Under the pieces are notes generated by a model. The model was not told the origin of the DNA, searched no databases, and was given only the letters and a program-made list of their open reading frames with translations. A stretch of 60,720 bases of DNA from an uncultured Actinomycetes bacterium (GTDB taxonomy: Bacteria > Actinomycetota > Acidimicrobiia > Acidimicrobiales > RAAP-2): NCBI GenBank assembly GCA_903893745.1, contig CAITNF010000008.1, positions 1 through 60,720 on the forward strand, in the 5' to 3' direction. Made by a program: the position numbers and the translations under genes. This document shows positions 16,419 to 25,776 of this stretch, piece by piece; the first letter of the stretch is position 1, and every line of letters begins with the position of its first letter.

Positions 16419-17404
16419 TAGATTTCCACATCCACTCGTACATCATCGCCGATTTGGGCAACGCGCACCACTCGACCGCGCCGCAACGAGTCAATCGTCG
16501 AGGTCGTCAACGTTTGCAGCGCACCAAGTGTGCCCTCACCGCCGCCGAATGCGGGGGCGACGTACCAGACGACATGATTAATCAAATCTTGTTCAAAGAA
16601 CGCACTCGTGGTACGAGGTCCCCCCTCGAGAAGGACCTGCAGAACCTCTAATTCCCCCAGCTCGTCCAGAATTTGACCCAAATCACCCGATCGTTCGAGA
16701 CACGGGTGGACCAACGAATCCTTCGGAGCTGCGCCCAAGACCACGCGTAGCGGTTCCAGAATGATGTCATCGAGCCGAGCGGTGAGTTGGGGATTATCTC
16801 GACGTACGGTACCGGCGCCCACAATGATCGCCTGGCTCTGCGCTCGAAGGACGTGCGCGTCTCGACGAGCAGCGGCACTGGTAATCCACTGACTCGATCC
16901 ATCCGCCATCGCCACGACCCCGTCGAGCGTTGCGGCAACTTTGGCCACAACGTACGGGCGGCGGGTTCGTCGATGCCATAGATAGGGAGCTAGCTGATCA
17001 CTGACCATCGCCTCGTGAATGCCCACTTCAACATCAACGCCCGATGCTCGTAGTTGATCAACGCCCTCACCAGCCATCCGGGTGTCGGGGTCTAGCGTGC
17101 CGATTACGACCTTGGCGATGCCGGCTCGCACGATGGCGTCCGTACAAGGGCCCGTACGTCCAACGTGACAGCACGGTTCGAGGGTGACGACCAACGTGGC
17201 TCCGCGCGCTCGGTCGCCCGCCCGACGCAGTGCCTCAACTTCAGCGTGAGACTCACCGGGTACTTGCGTGTGTCCTTCGGCGACCACAACGCCATGCGTG
17301 TCGACAACTACTGCGCCGACCCAAGGATTTGGTGGTGAGTGAAGTCGTGCCTTTTCACCCTCGGCAACGGCCATCTCCATTAATTCAAGTTGGCTGTACC
17401 TCAT
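16418..17404 (-). CDS. ribD: bifunctional riboflavin deaminase/reductase
   Basis: The N-terminal cytidine-deaminase-like domain (residues ~1-145) has the zinc motifs HAEVEAL and PCCHVGRTGPC. The C-terminal reductase (residues ~150-328, starting RPYVVAKVAATLDG) has a dihydrofolate-reductase-like fold with LLEGGPRTTSAFF. Together they convert the pyrimidine product of GTP cyclohydrolase II to ribitylaminouracil phosphate. The 328-aa length is somewhat short but both domains are present. It is coupled to rpe by an ATGA overlap. Confidence 0.95.
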   Translation of the reverse strand: MRYSQLELMEMAVAEGEKARLHSPPNPWVGAVVVDTHGVVVAEGHTQVPGESHAEVEALRRAGDRARGATLVVTLEPCCHVGRTGPCTDAIVRAGIAKVVIGTLDPDTRMAGEGVDQLRASGVDVEVGIHEAMVSDQLAPYLWHRRTRRPYVVAKVAATLDGVVAMADGSSQWITSAAARRDAHVLRAQSQAIIVGAGTVRRDNPQLTARLDDIILEPLRVVLGAAPKDSLVHPCLERSGDLGQILDELGELEVLQVLLEGGPRTTSAFFEQDLINHVVWYVAPAFGGGEGTLGALQTLTTSTIDSLRRGRVVRVAQIGDDVRVDVEI

Positions 17405-18090
17405 GAACGCGCAGTTACGGCCGCGGTTCGCAGGGCACGAGCCGCGTCCAAGGGATTCGCGCGTGAGAAAATTGCCGAGCCAGCTACTAAGACATTCGCG
17501 CCGGCGTTTACGGCAATAGGCGCGGTCGTTACGTCGATGCCTCCATCGACCTCAAGATCGAGTGCTAATTCCTGTGTATCGATTTCGTGACGCGCGACCT
17601 TCACCTTGTCCATTACGTCGCCCATGAATGACTGCCCGCCAAAACCGGGAAAGACCGTCATCAAGAGCAGTAGATCGATGTCGGCCAAAAAGGGCGCCAC
17701 GTCCGCAAAGCTAGTGTCCGGATTCGCCGCAAGCCCCACTCGCAGTCCGAGTGACCGAGCATCTTGAATCAGTGCTGCGGTACCGCCCACTTCCACGTGC
17801 ACGGTGCAGCCATCAGCTCCAGCCTTGGCGAAAGCCTCGAGGTACGCCCCCGGGTCGGTCATCATGAGATGACAGTCGAAAAATTTTCCACTGTAGCGAC
17901 GCAATGACTCCACTACAGGAGGACCAATAGAAACATTCGGTACAAAGTGCCCGTCCATCACGTCGACGTGTATCCAGTCAGTCTCTTCGTCAATGGCTTC
18001 CACCGCACTGGCCAGCGCACCAAAGTCTGCGGCGAGTATTGAGGGGGCGAGACGGAGGAGTCCCGATGGTCCAGCTTCAATCAACGTCAC
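17401..18090 (-). CDS. rpe: ribulose-phosphate 3-epimerase
   Basis: Interconverts ribulose 5-phosphate and xylulose 5-phosphate in the pentose phosphate pathway, supplying the ribulose 5-phosphate that RibBA uses. It is a 229-aa TIM barrel with LAPSILAADFGAL, the metal-site motif HVDVMDGHFVPN, HLMMTDP and the phosphate-binding GANVLVAGSAIF. A GTG start follows a TAGGCT hexamer by 6 nt, suggesting that a leaderless transcript starts here and continues through ribD. The RNA methylase gene rsmB, often between fmt and rpe, is absent. Confidence 0.95.
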   Translation of the reverse strand: MTLIEAGPSGLLRLAPSILAADFGALASAVEAIDEETDWIHVDVMDGHFVPNVSIGPPVVESLRRYSGKFFDCHLMMTDPGAYLEAFAKAGADGCTVHVEVGGTAALIQDARSLGLRVGLAANPDTSFADVAPFLADIDLLLLMTVFPGFGGQSFMGDVMDKVKVARHEIDTQELALDLEVDGGIDVTTAPIAVNAGANVLVAGSAIFSRANPLDAARALRTAAVTARS

Positions 18091-18096
18091 GACGCC

Positions 18097-18102
18097 AGCC
18101 TA
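18097..18102 (-). promoter_or_regulatory. -10 box before rpe (leaderless)
   Basis: TAGGCT, then GGCGTC, then the GTG of rpe. It lies in the 29-bp fmt-rpe gap and would give the rpe-rib genes their own transcript. Confidence 0.45.
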
Positions 18103-18119
18103 GGACCAGCCACCACGAG

Positions 18120-18989
18120 TCAGTGCCATTGGATTTCGTTAGAAAGACGTGCGCCTGACCACCAATCCTTCGCCGCCATTCGACGTCCTCCTTCGGGCTG
18201 CACGGTTACGACCATCATCGTCCCGTCGGCGGCTCCCAACACCACTTCACCGTCAGCCAGTGAGAGTGTGCCCGAGCCAGTTGCCTGTGCCGTAGGACGT
18301 ACTTCGTAGATTCGGAGTCGACGCTCGCCCACGAGTAGAAACGCGCGTTCGAGACGGACCATCCGCATCACTTCAACGACCGTCATGGCGGGACTGAGGT
18401 GAAAGGTCTCGGCGTCGAGTTTTGCCGCGTACGTCACCGCTCCCACCTGCGGCTGGGGCTTTGCCAACAGCTCTGGCGAACCCAGCACCTCCACCACCGC
18501 ACCAGCTCCAAGATCTGCCAACTGACCCAGCAACTCGCTTACCGTCTGATTCTCCAGTTGGACCCGTCGCTCTACGTGCACGGGGCCCGTGTCCAAAGTG
18601 GCTTCGAGCGTCATGACTGACACTCCAGTTTCGTCATCACCCGCGAGAATCGCCCGTTCAACCGGGGCTGCGCCACGCCAACGTGGCAAGAGTGAGAAGT
18701 GGACATTCAGCATTGGCACTCGATCGAGCAGCGCTGCGGGAATGAGTGCACCGTAGGCCACCACCACTGCGCGTTCAATGTCGTAGGCGTCAAGGGCACC
18801 CAAGTCGTAATCCACCGATATCCCTAACGCTTCAGCGGCAATCTTCACGGGGCTCGGTTGCGTGGCCCCACCTCGACCACGTCGACGATCAGGCATTGTG
18901 ATGACGACCGCTACCTCGTGTCCCGCTTCAACGAGTGCGTGCAGGGAGGGGACGGCCGCCGCGGGTGTCCCGAGGAATGCGAGGCGCAT
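18120..18989 (-). CDS. fmt: methionyl-tRNA formyltransferase
   Basis: Formylates the initiator Met-tRNA. The N-terminal formyltransferase domain begins MRLAFLGTPAAAVPSL and has the catalytic pattern NVHFSLLPRWRGAAP with the later Asp in LDTGPV; a C-terminal OB-like domain follows from residue ~200. At 289 aa it is about 20-30 residues shorter than usual, mainly in the middle. It directly abuts def as TGAATG, so formylation and deformylation enzymes are translated together. Confidence 0.95.
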   Translation of the reverse strand: MRLAFLGTPAAAVPSLHALVEAGHEVAVVITMPDRRRGRGGATQPSPVKIAAEALGISVDYDLGALDAYDIERAVVVAYGALIPAALLDRVPMLNVHFSLLPRWRGAAPVERAILAGDDETGVSVMTLEATLDTGPVHVERRVQLENQTVSELLGQLADLGAGAVVEVLGSPELLAKPQPQVGAVTYAAKLDAETFHLSPAMTVVEVMRMVRLERAFLLVGERRLRIYEVRPTAQATGSGTLSLADGEVVLGAADGTMMVVTVQPEGGRRMAAKDWWSGARLSNEIQWH

Positions 18990-19523
18990 TCACTCTCCCA
19001 AGAGCTGATGGAGTCCGTCGGGGTCATTCAGTGGCAGCGCGAGTTGACGTTGGCGGAGGATCTTCTTCGCGTCGCGCCGCTGATCGTCATCAAGGCGTTC
19101 AATCAGTAAGACGCCATTGAGGTGGTCCATTTCGTGCTGGAAAATTCGACCCTCAAATTCATCGGTTTCGACGTTGATTTCTCGACCATCGAGATCGTAA
19201 CCAACGAGGTGAATAGCGTTCGGCCGCGTGATTTCCCAGCTCAGACCGGGTACTGATAGACAGCCCTCTTCGTAGGTCCACTCGCCGTCAGATTCGACTA
19301 TTACTGGGTTAACTACCACCACTGGACCATCACCCTTGTCATAAACGAATAAACGCTTCTGCACCCCAATTTGATTCGCGGCCAGACCAACCCCGGGAGC
19401 TTCGTACATCGTTTCGATCATGGTTTCAGCGAGCGAGGCAATCCGGCCATCGATATTGTCGACCTCGACGGTGACTTCCTTAAGAACTGGATCGCCATAG
19501 ACGCGGATGGGTAGGACACTCAC
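18990..19523 (-). CDS. def: peptide deformylase
   Basis: A metalloenzyme removing the formyl group from new proteins. The three family motifs are present: GVGLAANQIG (residues ~45-54), EEGCLSVPG with the metal Cys, and QHEMDHLNG with the two metal His and catalytic Glu. The 177-aa length is normal. A GTG start is preceded by TATCGT at a 6-nt distance, suggesting a leaderless start even though priA lies only 18 bp upstream. Confidence 0.97.
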   Translation of the reverse strand: MSVLPIRVYGDPVLKEVTVEVDNIDGRIASLAETMIETMYEAPGVGLAANQIGVQKRLFVYDKGDGPVVVVNPVIVESDGEWTYEEGCLSVPGLSWEITRPNAIHLVGYDLDGREINVETDEFEGRIFQHEMDHLNGVLLIERLDDDQRRDAKKILRQRQLALPLNDPDGLHQLLGE

Positions 19524-19529
19524 GTTCTA

Positions 19530-19535
19530 ACGATA
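19530..19535 (-). promoter_or_regulatory. -10 box before def (leaderless)
   Basis: TATCGT, then TAGAAC, then the GTG of def. It lies in the 18-bp priA-def gap. Confidence 0.4.
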
Positions 19536-19541
19536 CCGGCT

Positions 19542-21254
19542 CTACTCAACGGCGAGGCGAAGTCGGCCAGCCGGGCGAGGTACCGCGTGAAGGGCACTCG
19601 TCAGTGTCGCGACGTCGCGGGCCCGCACGACGTAACCCGTTGGCGTCGCACTTATTTGGCAGTCCGGACTCGTCAGAGCAGCCACGAAGTCGCCCGCCGC
19701 CTCACCCGAAATCTCGCAGCGTGCGCCGTACGGTGCCAATCCCAAAAGCTTGGCCTCGGCCAGGTCGGCTTCGACTAAATCACCAAAGGTCCCCGCCGCG
19801 AGGGCGCGCACCACTGGGTCCTCACCTCGACGAGTCTGCAGCACGACGACACCTCGCGCTTCTCGGCGCGCTCCCACCAGTCGACCGGCCTTCCCTACGG
19901 CGGTCACCGCAGCGCGGCGCGCTGAATCTCGTGGGGCCAATAAATACTGATCAAAGTCGATAAAGATCACTACGGTACTGCGTCGGACTCGCTGCCACAC
20001 TGCCTCGGTTCCTACCACCACGCGCTCTAACGCAATCTGAGGGTCTGTCGTCGCGCTGACCTCACTCACCGCCTGTGAAAGTTGCAAACTCACATCGCGA
20101 GCCAGTGTGGTGACGCCGACGCGCACCCGCTTTAGGTTCGTGGCCCCACAGTGTTGACAGAACTTTGGTCGCTCCTCGTGTCGCTGCGCACACGCAATCT
20201 TGTCGCCCACTTCTTCTTCCGCTTGACCGCACGACGAGCAGCAAGCGAGCTCACCACACTTCGCGCAGGCGAATAATCGCCCGGTACCAAGTCGCTGCAA
20301 GATCACGACTACCGCCACGGGTTCATCACCAGCGAGTGCCTGGTGCGCTGCTTCAACCGCTTCGCGCGTCAAAATGCCGTCGTGAGGATCACCCTGGCGC
20401 CGATCCACGACAGTGAGCGCTGGCCAGCCGCTGGCCACATCACTCTCGATCTGAATGGGTTTATCATCCAGCAACAGTGGCGAAGGAAAAATGGTCGTGG
20501 CCCACAGCGGCGCCGAGTCGCGGAAGCAACGTTCGCGCAGCATCGTGATGGCGTCCCAGGTCGGCGTCGATTCCGAACGATAGGCCTCGTCATCCGCGTC
20601 GATGATGACGGCTCCACTAATAAGAGCGGTTGGCGCCAACGCAGTACCCCGCGACCCAACAATCACTGGCCATCCGGCGCGGCTACGGTCCCACTCGTGG
20701 TCCCCCGAAGCCACCGCACAGCCGCGCTGCTCGAGCCGTCCGCGAAGACGTCGGGCCCACGATTCAGTCGGTACTAATACCAGGAGTGAACCAGGTCGCT
20801 CTCGACAAAGTTCATACGCGCCCAAAATGAGCGCCAGGGGATCAGTAGTGGGGGCGAGCTGCCAGACACCTGGTTCGTAGGTGAGTTCTTCACTTTGATT
20901 CGAACCCGTCAGGGCGACTGGTTCAGGCGCGACCGGAAGATCACTCACCACGCGCGAAGGCGACGCCGCTATGAGAAATCGCGAGAGCGGAGCGCACCAT
21001 CGCTCACTAGCCCACGCCAAAAGGCCCAGCAACGAAGCCGGAGGTCCGTAACCCAACCATTTCGAAAGAGGTTTCAAGTCCCCCTCGAGCGAGCCCTCAC
21101 CAACCACCCAACCACGAACTGAACGGTTATTGAGGTTCACTCGGACCCGGTCACCAATACCGACCTGTTTGGTTGACTCCGTTACTTCATAGTCAAACGC
21201 TCTCGCTAGCGCCGCAACGTCGGTGACTACTTGGACCGCGCGCCGGTCGTGCAC
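19542..21254 (-). CDS. priA: PriA-like primosomal protein without helicase motifs
   Basis: Related to PriA (N'), which restarts stalled replication. It keeps the N-terminal DNA-binding region (residues ~1-100) and the zinc-binding cysteine array (CAKCGELACCSSCG ... C ... CQHCG, residues ~331-375), but where a Walker A loop should be it reads LVLVPTESWARRL, with no GKT/S and no recognisable DEXH box. This loss is known for actinobacterial PriA, which are described as probably lacking helicase activity. At 570 aa it is also shorter than usual. It starts with GTG overlapping the metK stop by 1 bp (TAGTG). Confidence 0.85.
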   Translation of the reverse strand: MHDRRAVQVVTDVAALARAFDYEVTESTKQVGIGDRVRVNLNNRSVRGWVVGEGSLEGDLKPLSKWLGYGPPASLLGLLAWASERWCAPLSRFLIAASPSRVVSDLPVAPEPVALTGSNQSEELTYEPGVWQLAPTTDPLALILGAYELCRERPGSLLVLVPTESWARRLRGRLEQRGCAVASGDHEWDRSRAGWPVIVGSRGTALAPTALISGAVIIDADDEAYRSESTPTWDAITMLRERCFRDSAPLWATTIFPSPLLLDDKPIQIESDVASGWPALTVVDRRQGDPHDGILTREAVEAAHQALAGDEPVAVVVILQRLGTGRLFACAKCGELACCSSCGQAEEEVGDKIACAQRHEERPKFCQHCGATNLKRVRVGVTTLARDVSLQLSQAVSEVSATTDPQIALERVVVGTEAVWQRVRRSTVVIFIDFDQYLLAPRDSARRAAVTAVGKAGRLVGARREARGVVVLQTRRGEDPVVRALAAGTFGDLVEADLAEAKLLGLAPYGARCEISGEAAGDFVAALTSPDCQISATPTGYVVRARDVATLTSALHAVPRPAGRLRLAVE

Positions 21255-22453
21255 TACGGCAGCGACAGTTCCCGGCGCAAATCATCGAGCCGCGATGTCT
21301 GCTCCCAGGTGAAGCCTTGATCACTGCGCCCAAAGTGGCCGTACGCCGCAGTGCGCTGATAAATCGGTCGTCGCAAATCGAGGTCGCGGATAATCGCGGC
21401 GGGACGAAGGTCGAAGATTGCGTCGATGGCCTTAGCAATTTTTGCTCGATCAACAATTTCTGTTCCGAACGTCTCAACCAGTACTGATACCGGACGGGCA
21501 ACACCAATGGCGTAGGCCACTTGGACTTCGCATCGTGCGGCCGCGCCAGCAGCGACAACGTGTTTGGCCACCCAACGAGCAGCGTAGGCCGCTGAACGGT
21601 CCACCTTGGAGGGGTCCTTGCCCGAAAACGCACCACCACCATGTCGAGACATGCCGCCGTAGGTGTCCACAATGATTTTTCGACCAGTTAATCCCGCATC
21701 CGCGTGTGGTCCACCTAGGACGAACTTTCCAGAGGGATTGACGTAGACGTTCATCGATGACGTGTCCAAATCGGCCGGCAGAATTGGTCGGATGACGTGA
21801 TTAAGCACATCTTCTCGAATAGTGGTCTGCGAGTCGTAGCCATCTTCGTGTTGTGTCGAAACTAGAACTGTGTCAATGCCCACGGGCCGTCCACCTTCGT
21901 AGACCACCGTGACCTGGGTCTTACCATCGGGACGCAGGTAGGGCACTTCGCCAGAACGGCGCACCTGAGCCAGCCGCATCGACAGTCGGTGGGCTAACCA
22001 GATAGGCAGGGGCATGAAGTCGTCGTTGTCATCACAGGCGTAACCGAACATCATCCCCTGGTCACCAGCGCCCAAGGCGTTGAGCTCATCTTCGCCACCG
22101 GTACCACTGCGATGCTCCAGAGCCACGTCAACGCCGCCGGCAATGTCGGGGCTTTGCTTATCGAGTGAAACCAACACGCCACAGTTGCGTCCGTCAAAAC
22201 CTTTGGCTCCGTCGTCGTAGCCAATGTCAAGGATGGTCTTGCGCGCGACCGCACTGATGTCCACAATCGCCGAGGTGGTGATCTCACCGGCCACCACACA
22301 GAGCCCGGTAGTCAGCAATGTCTCACAGGCAACTCGGGCCATTGGATCCTGAGTCAAGATGGCGTCCAGGACGCTGTCGGACACTTGGTCCGCAATCTTG
22401 TCGGGGTGTCCTTCGGTCACCGACTCCGACGTGAAGAGGGTGCGGTCGCTCAT
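21254..22453 (-). CDS. metK: S-adenosylmethionine synthetase
   Basis: Makes S-adenosylmethionine from ATP and methionine in a tetrameric cytoplasmic enzyme. It has [19 protein letters not shown] at residues 15-33, the hexapeptide [12 protein letters not shown] near residue 113 and [19 protein letters not shown] near residue 265. The 399-aa length is standard. It is coupled to coaBC by ATGA and to priA by a 1-bp overlap, in the usual actinobacterial order coaBC-metK-priA. Confidence 0.98.
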   Translation of the reverse strand: MSDRTLFTSESVTEGHPDKIADQVSDSVLDAILTQDPMARVACETLLTTGLCVVAGEITTSAIVDISAVARKTILDIGYDDGAKGFDGRNCGVLVSLDKQSPDIAGGVDVALEHRSGTGGEDELNALGAGDQGMMFGYACDDNDDFMPLPIWLAHRLSMRLAQVRRSGEVPYLRPDGKTQVTVVYEGGRPVGIDTVLVSTQHEDGYDSQTTIREDVLNHVIRPILPADLDTSSMNVYVNPSGKFVLGGPHADAGLTGRKIIVDTYGGMSRHGGGAFSGKDPSKVDRSAAYAARWVAKHVVAAGAAARCEVQVAYAIGVARPVSVLVETFGTEIVDRAKIAKAIDAIFDLRPAAIIRDLDLRRPIYQRTAAYGHFGRSDQGFTWEQTSRLDDLRRELSLP

Positions 22454-23682
22454 GGGGCTCCTTGCGATAACAATGAAGCCACCCTACTCAAGATGACCTC
22501 AGAAATCGCTTCTTTCGAACTTAACGGTAAGTTCTGAACCTCTTCGGACCGATCGAGAATCGATACGGCATTCGTGATGTGGTCAAAACCAGCCCCCGGA
22601 GCGCTCACGTCATTGACCACCAGCAGGTCAACGCCCTTGGCCCGAAGCTTGGCCAGGGCGTGCTCAGCCACATTGGTCGTTTCGGCGGCGAACCCGACAA
22701 TGATCTGACCTGTTGGTCGCGCGTCAACCAATTCACGAAGAATGTCCATCGTTGGCTGAAAACTCAAGTTTGGTACGCCACTGTCTTTCTTCAGCTTCTG
22801 ATCCACGGGCGTCACCGTAAAGTCGGCCACCGCCGCAGCCATGATGACGGCGTCGGTCTGCGACGCTCGCGACAGCACGGCCTCGTGCATCTCGTGCGCG
22901 GTCATTACTTTGACTAACTCGACACTTCGCACGACGTCCAGAGCTAGGGGCAGGTCCACCGTTGAGACCAACGTCACGTGGGCTCCCAAGCGACTCGCCA
23001 CTTCGGCGAGGGCGTAGCCTTGGCGGCCCGATGACCTATTAGTGAGCACGCGAACCGGATCGATAGGTTCACGTGTCCCGCCCGCAGTGATGAGTAGTCG
23101 ACGCCCACTTAGCGGACCTCGGTAGCCCCGAACTATCGCGTCGACCATGGCGGCGATTCGCTCCGGTTCAACTAAGCGACCCGTTCCGGCGTCACCGCCG
23201 GCTAACGGTCCCACTTCAGGTTCCAGGATCATCACTCCACGACGGCGCAGCGTGGCCAGGTTCTCTTGCACCGATGGCTGCTCCCACATCTCGGTATGCA
23301 TCGCGGGGCACAGTAAAACCGGTGCTCGCGACGCCAACAAGGTGGCCGTAAGTAAATCATCGGCGAGACCCATGGCGTAGCGAGCTATGAGGTGGGCAGT
23401 GGCCGGGGCCACCACGATCAGGTCCGCGTGTTGACCGAGATACGTGTGAGGTATCGGCGTCGTTGGATCGCCGTAAAGGCTGGTGCGAGCGGGTTCACTG
23501 GCGAGTGCCGAAAACGTCACCTCACCGACAAATCGCGTCGCGTCGGGAGTCAGAATCGGTGAGACAAAATAGTTCGCATCGCGTAGTTGACGCAGCAGCG
23601 TGACGGACTTGTAGGCGGCAATGCCGCCGGCAACTCCTAAAACAATTCGAGGACTTGTCGACTCAGGCGTCGCGGAGGGCAT
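22450..23682 (-). CDS. coaBC: bifunctional phosphopantothenoylcysteine synthetase/decarboxylase
   Basis: Two steps of CoA synthesis. The N-terminal CoaC flavoprotein domain (residues ~10-180) has [12 protein letters not shown], the active-site His region and [14 protein letters not shown]; the C-terminal CoaB domain has [20 protein letters not shown] and [10 protein letters not shown] with its catalytic lysine area. The 410-aa length is normal. The ATG start overlaps rpoZ by 20 bp. Confidence 0.96.
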   Translation of the reverse strand: MPSATPESTSPRIVLGVAGGIAAYKSVTLLRQLRDANYFVSPILTPDATRFVGEVTFSALASEPARTSLYGDPTTPIPHTYLGQHADLIVVAPATAHLIARYAMGLADDLLTATLLASRAPVLLCPAMHTEMWEQPSVQENLATLRRRGVMILEPEVGPLAGGDAGTGRLVEPERIAAMVDAIVRGYRGPLSGRRLLITAGGTREPIDPVRVLTNRSSGRQGYALAEVASRLGAHVTLVSTVDLPLALDVVRSVELVKVMTAHEMHEAVLSRASQTDAVIMAAAVADFTVTPVDQKLKKDSGVPNLSFQPTMDILRELVDARPTGQIIVGFAAETTNVAEHALAKLRAKGVDLLVVNDVSAPGAGFDHITNAVSILDRSEEVQNLPLSSKEAISEVILSRVASLLSQGAP

Positions 23683-24016
23683 CGGTGAAGGCGTCCAGGT
23701 CGGAGTTAGTGTCCTGGCGAGCCAATTCCGCGGCCTCTATTGCGGCGCGTTCGGCCTCAATCTCATCTTCCGTCGGACGATAGAACTCGAGTTTGCCCTG
23801 ATAGAGCTCTTCGAGGGCTAGCGAGAGTGACTTGTTGGATACGGAAGAGACCTGTGGCGGAATTAGTGCACCGTGTCCCGAACCAAGGCCGTTGTAGTAC
23901 TCATTGATTTCTCGAGCACGGATAGCCGACACGGCAACCAACGTGAACTTGGAGTCGCCCACCTTACCCAAAAGGTTCTCAATGGGGGGATCAACGAGAG
24001 TCGGGCGTTCAGCCAT
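23663..24016 (-). CDS. rpoZ: RNA polymerase omega subunit
   Basis: The small subunit that helps fold and assemble RNA polymerase beta'. From the ATG at 24016 the protein is 117 aa, beginning MAERPTLVDPPIENLLGKV, with the family region SKFTLVAVSAIRAREINEYYNGLG and the C-terminal acidic helix. A longer frame from 24106 runs into gmk and lacks family support. Position between gmk and coaBC is the conserved actinobacterial order; 4 bp separate it from gmk. Confidence 0.93.
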   Translation of the reverse strand: MAERPTLVDPPIENLLGKVGDSKFTLVAVSAIRAREINEYYNGLGSGHGALIPPQVSSVSNKSLSLALEELYQGKLEFYRPTEDEIEAERAAIEAAELARQDTNSDLDAFTDALRDA

Positions 24017-24020
24017 GGTC

Positions 24021-24596
24021 TTATTCCTTTGTCGAGGGATTTCGTCGCTCAAGACGAAGTTCTTCCAGTATAGAGAGAATCTCGCTCGCAGTCCGTTCGA
24101 CATCATCGTTGACGACCGTAAAAGTGGCTAATTCATGCCCTTTGCTCACCTCGTGCGGCGTGCTGGAGAGTCGAGTCGCAACGTGATCGTCACTATCGCC
24201 TCGCCCCCGAAGTCGGTTCTCGAGGTCCGCCATCGACGGCGCCAGCACGAGAATGATTATTGCGTCAGCATTCTGCCGGCGGACCTGTTCGGCGCCTTGC
24301 ACTTCGATCTCCAATAATACGTCCGCGTGATTTGGTGCTTCGGGCAGCGGGGTGCCGTACAGATTGCCGTGGAACTGCGCCCACTCCAAAAACTTTCCTT
24401 CATCAATTGCCTTCTCGAAGGTGGAACGCTCCACGAATACGTACTCGGTACCGTCTTCGGTGACTCGTTGAGGACGAGTTGTCCAACTACGCGACAGCCA
24501 GAGTCGATCGTCTCGTTCAACCAGCCGACGAGCCAACGTGCCCTTACCAACACCACCGGGCCCGATGAGGACCGCGATCAGCGGTTCAGCGGACAA
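24021..24596 (-). CDS. gmk: guanylate kinase
   Basis: Phosphorylates GMP to GDP. The P-loop reads GPGGVGKGTLARRL (residues 12-25), followed by SRSWTTRPQRVTEDGTEYVF, the GMP-binding region, and a lid with RLRGRGDSDDHVATRL. The 191-aa length is typical. The start appears to be TTG, 11 bp inside the end of mihF. It fits the mihF-gmk-rpoZ order of actinobacteria. Confidence 0.95.
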   Translation of the reverse strand: MSAEPLIAVLIGPGGVGKGTLARRLVERDDRLWLSRSWTTRPQRVTEDGTEYVFVERSTFEKAIDEGKFLEWAQFHGNLYGTPLPEAPNHADVLLEIEVQGAEQVRRQNADAIIILVLAPSMADLENRLRGRGDSDDHVATRLSSTPHEVSKGHELATFTVVNDDVERTASEILSILEELRLERRNPSTKE

Positions 24597-24906
24597 GGGC
24601 CTTGAAGAGTTCAGCCCGCTGCTTAGGCCCTAGACCACGGATTCGACGAGTCTTGGCAATCGCCGCCTTCGTCATTATTCGATCGGCCTTTACTTCGCCA
24701 ATCGCGGGCAGCGCACTGATTAAATCGTACGCACGCATTTGAGCAACGCACGCTTCGCGCTCGGCGAGCTCGAACAACTCTTCGAGCGATAAATCACCCG
24801 ACTTCACCATTCGTTTCACCTCGGCGCGTCGACGTCGATTAGCGACCGCCACTTGCGAAGCCAGCACGCGCTGCTCTTGCGACAGTGTGGGCGGAATCGG
24901 TGACAC
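24586..24906 (-). CDS. mihF: integration host factor, actinobacterial type (mIHF)
   Basis: A 106-aa DNA-binding nucleoid protein specific to actinobacteria, unrelated to proteobacterial IHF. It ends in the helix-two-turn-helix-like region LISALPAIGEVKADRIMTKAAIAKTRRIRGLG, which contacts DNA. It lies between pyrF and gmk as in Streptomyces and mycobacteria. A GTG start is preceded by TAATCT at 6 nt, pointing to a separate leaderless transcript for mihF-gmk-rpoZ and the genes that follow. Confidence 0.92.
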   Translation of the reverse strand: MSPIPPTLSQEQRVLASQVAVANRRRRAEVKRMVKSGDLSLEELFELAEREACVAQMRAYDLISALPAIGEVKADRIMTKAAIAKTRRIRGLGPKQRAELFKALVR

Positions 24907-24912
24907 GTAGAA

Positions 24913-24918
24913 AGATTA
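24913..24918 (-). promoter_or_regulatory. -10 box before mihF (leaderless)
   Basis: TAATCT, then TTCTAC, then the GTG of mihF. TTGAAC about 19 bp upstream is a possible -35. It lies in the 33-bp pyrF-mihF gap. Confidence 0.5.
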
Positions 24919-24939
24919 CTCCTTCGTCAGTGACTTCGT

Positions 24940-25776
24940 TCAAGAAAGACAGTTACTTAAGTCATCTCGCCAGCGCTGTGCTGCGTCGCGTAGTGCTGAT
25001 CGCTCCGGTCCGGCACCGGAGATACCCCGTCCAATGTTCACGAGCACCGTGGCCCGCGCAGACCGTACAAATAATCGACCAACGTCCGAAGGTGTTGCAC
25101 CCTGCGCGCCAACTCCGGGTACTAAGAAAGGGCCGCCCAACAGCGCGAGGTCAAACGCGGGTCGCTCACGAGTGGCCCCGAGCACTACACCGACCGTCCC
25201 CAGTCCATCGTCACGATTATTGCGCTCCGCAACACTGCGTAGCACGAAGTCTTCGACGCGCTCGCCTTCGTCGGTTCGAGCTGTTTGCAACAAGCGACCT
25301 TCACTATTGGACGTCGCCGCCAAAACGAAGACGCCACGCCCCGTATCCTGAGCGGCAACAAACAACGATTCGAGCGCACCCAAGCCGACGTAGGGGCTCA
25401 CGGTGACGGCGTCGGCGCACAGTGGGGAACGATCACGAAGCCACGCTTCGGCGTATCCCTCATTCGTCGCACCAATATCGCCGCGTTTCGCATCAGCAAT
25501 CACCAGCAAGTTCGAGTCACGAGCCTCACTCAAGAGTCGCTCTAGGATCCGGTAGCCCGCCGAGCCAAAACGCTCGAAGTAGGCCACCTGAGGCTTTATG
25601 GCCGCGGCTACTTCGATGCTGGCTTCTAGCATCGCCAAGGTAAAAAACTCCAGACCTTCAACCGTGTCAGTTCGATCCCATGCTTCAATGGCAATCCGAC
25701 TGGGATCAATACCGACACACAACGGGCCAAAGGCGTCAATCCGTTCGCGCAAGCGAAGTCCGAATGGTTCAACCAT
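24940..25776 (-). CDS. pyrF: orotidine 5'-phosphate decarboxylase
   Basis: Makes UMP from OMP. The type-2 family active site VIADAKRGDIGATNEGYAEA carries the Lys-Asp network, and GIDPS is near the N-terminus. I chose the ATG at 25776, which overlaps the pyrD stop by 8 bp and gives 278 aa; an upstream ATG at 25809 lies deep inside pyrD. It is the last gene of the PyrR-controlled pyrimidine run; pyrE is not in the window. Confidence 0.95.
   Translation of the reverse strand: MVEPFGLRLRERIDAFGPLCVGIDPSRIAIEAWDRTDTVEGLEFFTLAMLEASIEVAAAIKPQVAYFERFGSAGYRILERLLSEARDSNLLVIADAKRGDIGATNEGYAEAWLRDRSPLCADAVTVSPYVGLGALESLFVAAQDTGRGVFVLAATSNSEGRLLQTARTDEGERVEDFVLRSVAERNNRDDGLGTVGVVLGATRERPAFDLALLGGPFLVPGVGAQGATPSDVGRLFVRSARATVLVNIGRGISGAGPERSALRDAAQRWRDDLSNCLS

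Noticed and set aside
18060-18120. FMN riboswitch upstream of the rib genes
   Set aside because: The fmt-rpe gap is only 29 bp and no RFN element sequence is seen before rpe or ribD.
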